Positions 61,733 to 64,000 of a DNA stretch of 64,000 bases are shown here, in pieces (the stretch's first letter is position 1; every line of letters begins with the position of its first letter). The position numbers and the translations under genes are program-made. Source of the stretch: Brettanomyces bruxellensis. Lineage: Eukaryota > Ascomycota > Pichiomycetes > Pichiales > Pichiaceae. Where the stretch lies: positions 1,302,001 to 1,366,000 of the forward strand of contig NC_054687.1 in NCBI RefSeq assembly GCF_011074885.1. Reading direction: 5' to 3'. The notes beneath the pieces were generated by a model. The model was not told the origin of the DNA and made no database searches. It worked only from the letters and a program-made list of their open reading frames with translations.

Positions 61733-63982
61733 ATGTTACTAAAGTCGCTATTGATTAGTTCTTTGGTTACTCTTACTGCTAGTTCTCCAATAAATCCCAT
61801 TTACTTTCAAAAAAGGGATTTGACGGTAGAGCCGGAATGCTTGGGTGGAAATTTTCAAGCGAGATGCAAGCAAGATAAGTATCCTTGTGCCAATGCGACT
61901 GTTTCAGATGTCAAATCGATAGGTGATAACATTTATAACATTACGCTTAATTTTGTTGCCCAGCAGTGCGCAGACCTTTCTAACTTGGGCGAATTAAAAA
62001 TTATTGGTCTTAAATCTCCAAATGGAGGCACTGATGTTCTTTTTTCAAGAAATTCAAACGTACTTACAGATATTAACCCATGTCAATGGTCTGCAACATT
62101 TCCGATTTATGGAGAACAAAGCGGAACTTTAACCTGTACACCGTCATTCCAGATTCAATATGACTGGTTCTCGGGCACTGATACTTCGACAAGTGATAAG
62201 GCAACATGGAAATATAAATCTTCTTACGATTATTCGTTTACTTGCAGTGAAGATAATCAGGGAAACATACAGGGAGATTTTCCTGAATACTGTTGGCCGG
62301 CCGGTTCAGAAAGCACGTCATCTACTTCTACTTCCAGCAAAACAAAGTCAACCTCTACTTCTAAGACCACCTCTACTTCTAAGTCAACCTCTAAGTCTAC
62401 AACAACATCCAAATCAACCTCAACATCTTCAAGCAAAACATCAACTTCGAGCAGTTCAACGAAGACAACTTCTAGTTCTTCTACAAAATCCACCAAATCT
62501 TCGAGTGTTCCTTCGACATCAAGTACCTCGACATCAAGTGTTCCATCAACATCAAGTACTTCCACTGAGACTTCTACCTCGACATCAAGTGTTCCTTCAA
62601 CATCAAGTACCTCGACTGAGACTTCTACCTCGACATCAAGTGTTCCTTCAACATCAAGTACTTCCACTGAGACTTCTACCTCGACATCAAGTACCTCGAC
62701 TGAGACTTCTACCTCGACATCAAGTGTCCCTTCAACATCAAGTACTTCCACTGAGACTTCTACCTCGACATCAAGTGTTCCTTCAACATCAAGTCCTTCC
62801 ACTGAGACTTCTACCTCGACATCAAGTACCTCGACTGAGACTTCTACCTCGACATCAAGTGTTCCTTCAACATCAAGTACCTCGACTGAGACTTCTACCT
62901 CGACATCAAGTGTTCCTTCAACATCAAGTACTTCAACTGAAGCTTCGAGTGTTCTCTCAACATCAAGTACCTCGACTGAGACTTCTACATCGACATCAAG
63001 TGTTCCTTCAACATCAAGTACCTCAACTGAAGCTTCGAGTGTTCCCTCAACATCAAGTACTTCAACTGAAGCTTCGAGTGTTCCTTCAACATCAGGTACC
63101 TCGACTGAGACTTCTACCTCAACATCAAGTACCTCAACTGAGACATCTTCTTTGGCGGAGTCTTCTACTGGTTCAATTGTTCATTCAACATCAAGTGAAG
63201 TTCCATCTACCATATCTGGAAGTGAAACTACAGAGAGTCCATACACAATCATTGGAACCTTGTCGGCTCTTTTCAGTTCAAGTGGAAACGAATCCACTTC
63301 ATTCTCAACCGAAACTTTGCCAATTTCGACAACGGGAGTTGAGACACCATCCAAATCTGGTGAAACATCGCCGATTGAATCAGGTTCGGGTGAGAGTGGA
63401 TCAATATCAACTTCCAGTAGAGGTGTTGCAGCGATATTCCGCACGGCCCAATTAGAAGAAACAACCACATTTTTCACCACAGTTACAGTTCCTTGCTCTA
63501 CCTTGATTACAACCACAACATGTACTGTAAACAAATGTACTGCTTTTGAGACAATTGTGCCAACTAGTACGATCGTCACATTGGAAACAACATCCGTTTT
63601 AGGATCTTCACCAGCTGCAGAAACTTCAGTTTCCGGTGCCGGATATAGATCTATTGAAACGGGTACGTCTAAGACAACATTCACACATACCTCAACGGTG
63701 ACATCATATTCTGTCACTAGCTCCTCTGGAGAGACATTTACGCCAGTTGTGACGACTAATACATTTTCCTCAAGTGTTGAGACTTCATCAAATGGAATAG
63801 AAGCCACAAGCCCTCCTTCGACCGTTGGAACGTCCATTCAACCGGAAACAATTTCAACATCTGCTACCGTTGCTCCCGAAAGTGTTATTCCATCAGCTTC
63901 TGAATTTGTCGGAGCTGGTGCAATGTACACACCAGATACAATTACTGTCTTCGTAATTGGATTGCTTACGTTAATAGTTTAA
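61733..63982 (+). CDS. Flo11-domain cell-wall adhesin (mucin-like, GPI-anchored)
   Basis: 749 residues from the ATG at 61733; the frame extends upstream only through a TTG. A signal peptide (MLLKSLLISSLVTLTAS) is followed by a Kex2-like site (QKRDL). Residues of about 25-200 form a Flo11-type domain with eight cysteines and aromatic patches (PCQWSATFPI, YDWFSG, EYCWPAG). A long Ser/Thr region follows, with 17-residue repeats such as SVPSTSSTSTETSTS, then a section with TVPCSTLITTTTCTVNKC. The end is hydrophobic (ITVFVIGLLTLIV) and fits GPI attachment. Flo11 proteins bind each other between cells of one species, giving biofilms, pellicles and filamentous growth. The gene is complete in the window. 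Confidence 0.9.
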   Translation: MLLKSLLISSLVTLTASSPINPIYFQKRDLTVEPECLGGNFQARCKQDKYPCANATVSDVKSIGDNIYNITLNFVAQQCADLSNLGELKIIGLKSPNGGTDVLFSRNSNVLTDINPCQWSATFPIYGEQSGTLTCTPSFQIQYDWFSGTDTSTSDKATWKYKSSYDYSFTCSEDNQGNIQGDFPEYCWPAGSESTSSTSTSSKTKSTSTSKTTSTSKSTSKSTTTSKSTSTSSSKTSTSSSSTKTTSSSSTKSTKSSSVPSTSSTSTSSVPSTSSTSTETSTSTSSVPSTSSTSTETSTSTSSVPSTSSTSTETSTSTSSTSTETSTSTSSVPSTSSTSTETSTSTSSVPSTSSPSTETSTSTSSTSTETSTSTSSVPSTSSTSTETSTSTSSVPSTSSTSTEASSVLSTSSTSTETSTSTSSVPSTSSTSTEASSVPSTSSTSTEASSVPSTSGTSTETSTSTSSTSTETSSLAESSTGSIVHSTSSEVPSTISGSETTESPYTIIGTLSALFSSSGNESTSFSTETLPISTTGVETPSKSGETSPIESGSGESGSISTSSRGVAAIFRTAQLEETTTFFTTVTVPCSTLITTTTCTVNKCTAFETIVPTSTIVTLETTSVLGSSPAAETSVSGAGYRSIETGTSKTTFTHTSTVTSYSVTSSSGETFTPVVTTNTFSSSVETSSNGIEATSPPSTVGTSIQPETISTSATVAPESVIPSASEFVGAGAMYTPDTITVFVIGLLTLIV
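62500..63140 (+). repeat. 51-bp minisatellite encoding Ser/Thr repeats in the adhesin
   Basis: The basic unit is 51 bp (17 codons), built from TCAAGTACCTCGACTGAGAC and TTCTACCTCGACATCAAGTG joined to TTCCTTCAACA. About a dozen full or shortened units occur, varying by whole 6- or 12-codon blocks and by synonymous T/C changes. Such arrays change length by slippage or recombination. Confidence 0.92.
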
Positions 63983-64000
63983 ACACAATAGGTCCATCAA

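Noticed and set aside
62257..62802. Antisense 181-codon frame rich in Val, Glu, Asp and Leu inside the adhesin
   Set aside because: A shadow of the 51-bp repeat array on the opposite strand.
62160..63455. 431-codon alternate frame overlapping the adhesin
   Set aside because: Repeat-driven frame with low-complexity His/Gln/Leu/Arg content, no signal peptide and no start logic.

Overview
This window is budding-yeast nuclear DNA (Saccharomycotina). The genes are compact. The three spliced genes found (ARO4, ASC1, GIM5) have GTAAGT donors and exact TACTAAC branch points. CTG codons fall at conserved leucines in SRM1, which argues against the CUG-Ser and CUG-Ala yeasts. Gene content and order are not Saccharomyces-like. 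A Pichiaceae-type yeast (Brettanomyces, Ogataea or Pichia) is my best guess, but it is an inference.

Layout. 1-1872: the 3' part of an MRH4-type mitochondrial helicase and the Aurora kinase IPL1. 3415-9949: a complete Ty3/gypsy-type LTR retrotransposon with 590-bp LTRs that look identical, a 5-bp target duplication (CTGGT), a primer site of initiator-tRNA type, gag, and pol in the -1 frame. It lies 12 bp upstream of a tRNA-Arg(TCT) gene. 10311-18436: PLC1, ENP1, SRM1/PRP20 and HIS7. 18866-24752: ARO4 with a two-codon first exon, an LCCL-domain membrane protein and NPY1. 25574-33792: HRR25, MRPL6, IMP3, a type I membrane protein, HFD1 and MED11. 34606-36385: ASC1 (RACK1) with two introns, the second carrying the C/D snoRNA snR24/U24. 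36668-45115: MGR3, YKU80 with a disrupted 3' end, AIP1, an MTC2-like gene and UTP11. 45235-58528: XRS2, a PIF1-family helicase, ALO1, an unrecognised gene, RAD10, GIM5 and RSC9. 58529-61732: a 3.2-kb gene-free stretch leading to a Flo11-domain, Ser/Thr-repeat cell-wall adhesin at 61733-63982.

How genes relate. Several act in 40S ribosome biogenesis or on the 40S subunit (ENP1, HRR25, IMP3, UTP11, ASC1; snR24 modifies 25S rRNA), and three upstream regions carry an RRPE-like element. HIS7 and ARO4 are tandem amino-acid biosynthesis genes, each with a Gcn4-type site upstream. YKU80, XRS2, PIF1, RAD10 and possibly the MTC2-like gene all act on DNA ends or telomeres and lie within about 17.5 kb, perhaps by chance.

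The most noteworthy items are the retrotransposon's candidate -1 frameshift signal (TTTAAAT, 8-nt spacer, 8-bp stem and possible pseudoknot), its Gag with an arginine-glycine tail in place of a zinc knuckle, the absence of an obvious polypurine tract, the intronic snR24, and the eroded YKU80 3' end. All calls come from reading the sequence; no searches were run. Several starts were moved from upstream non-ATG codons to the first in-frame ATG.
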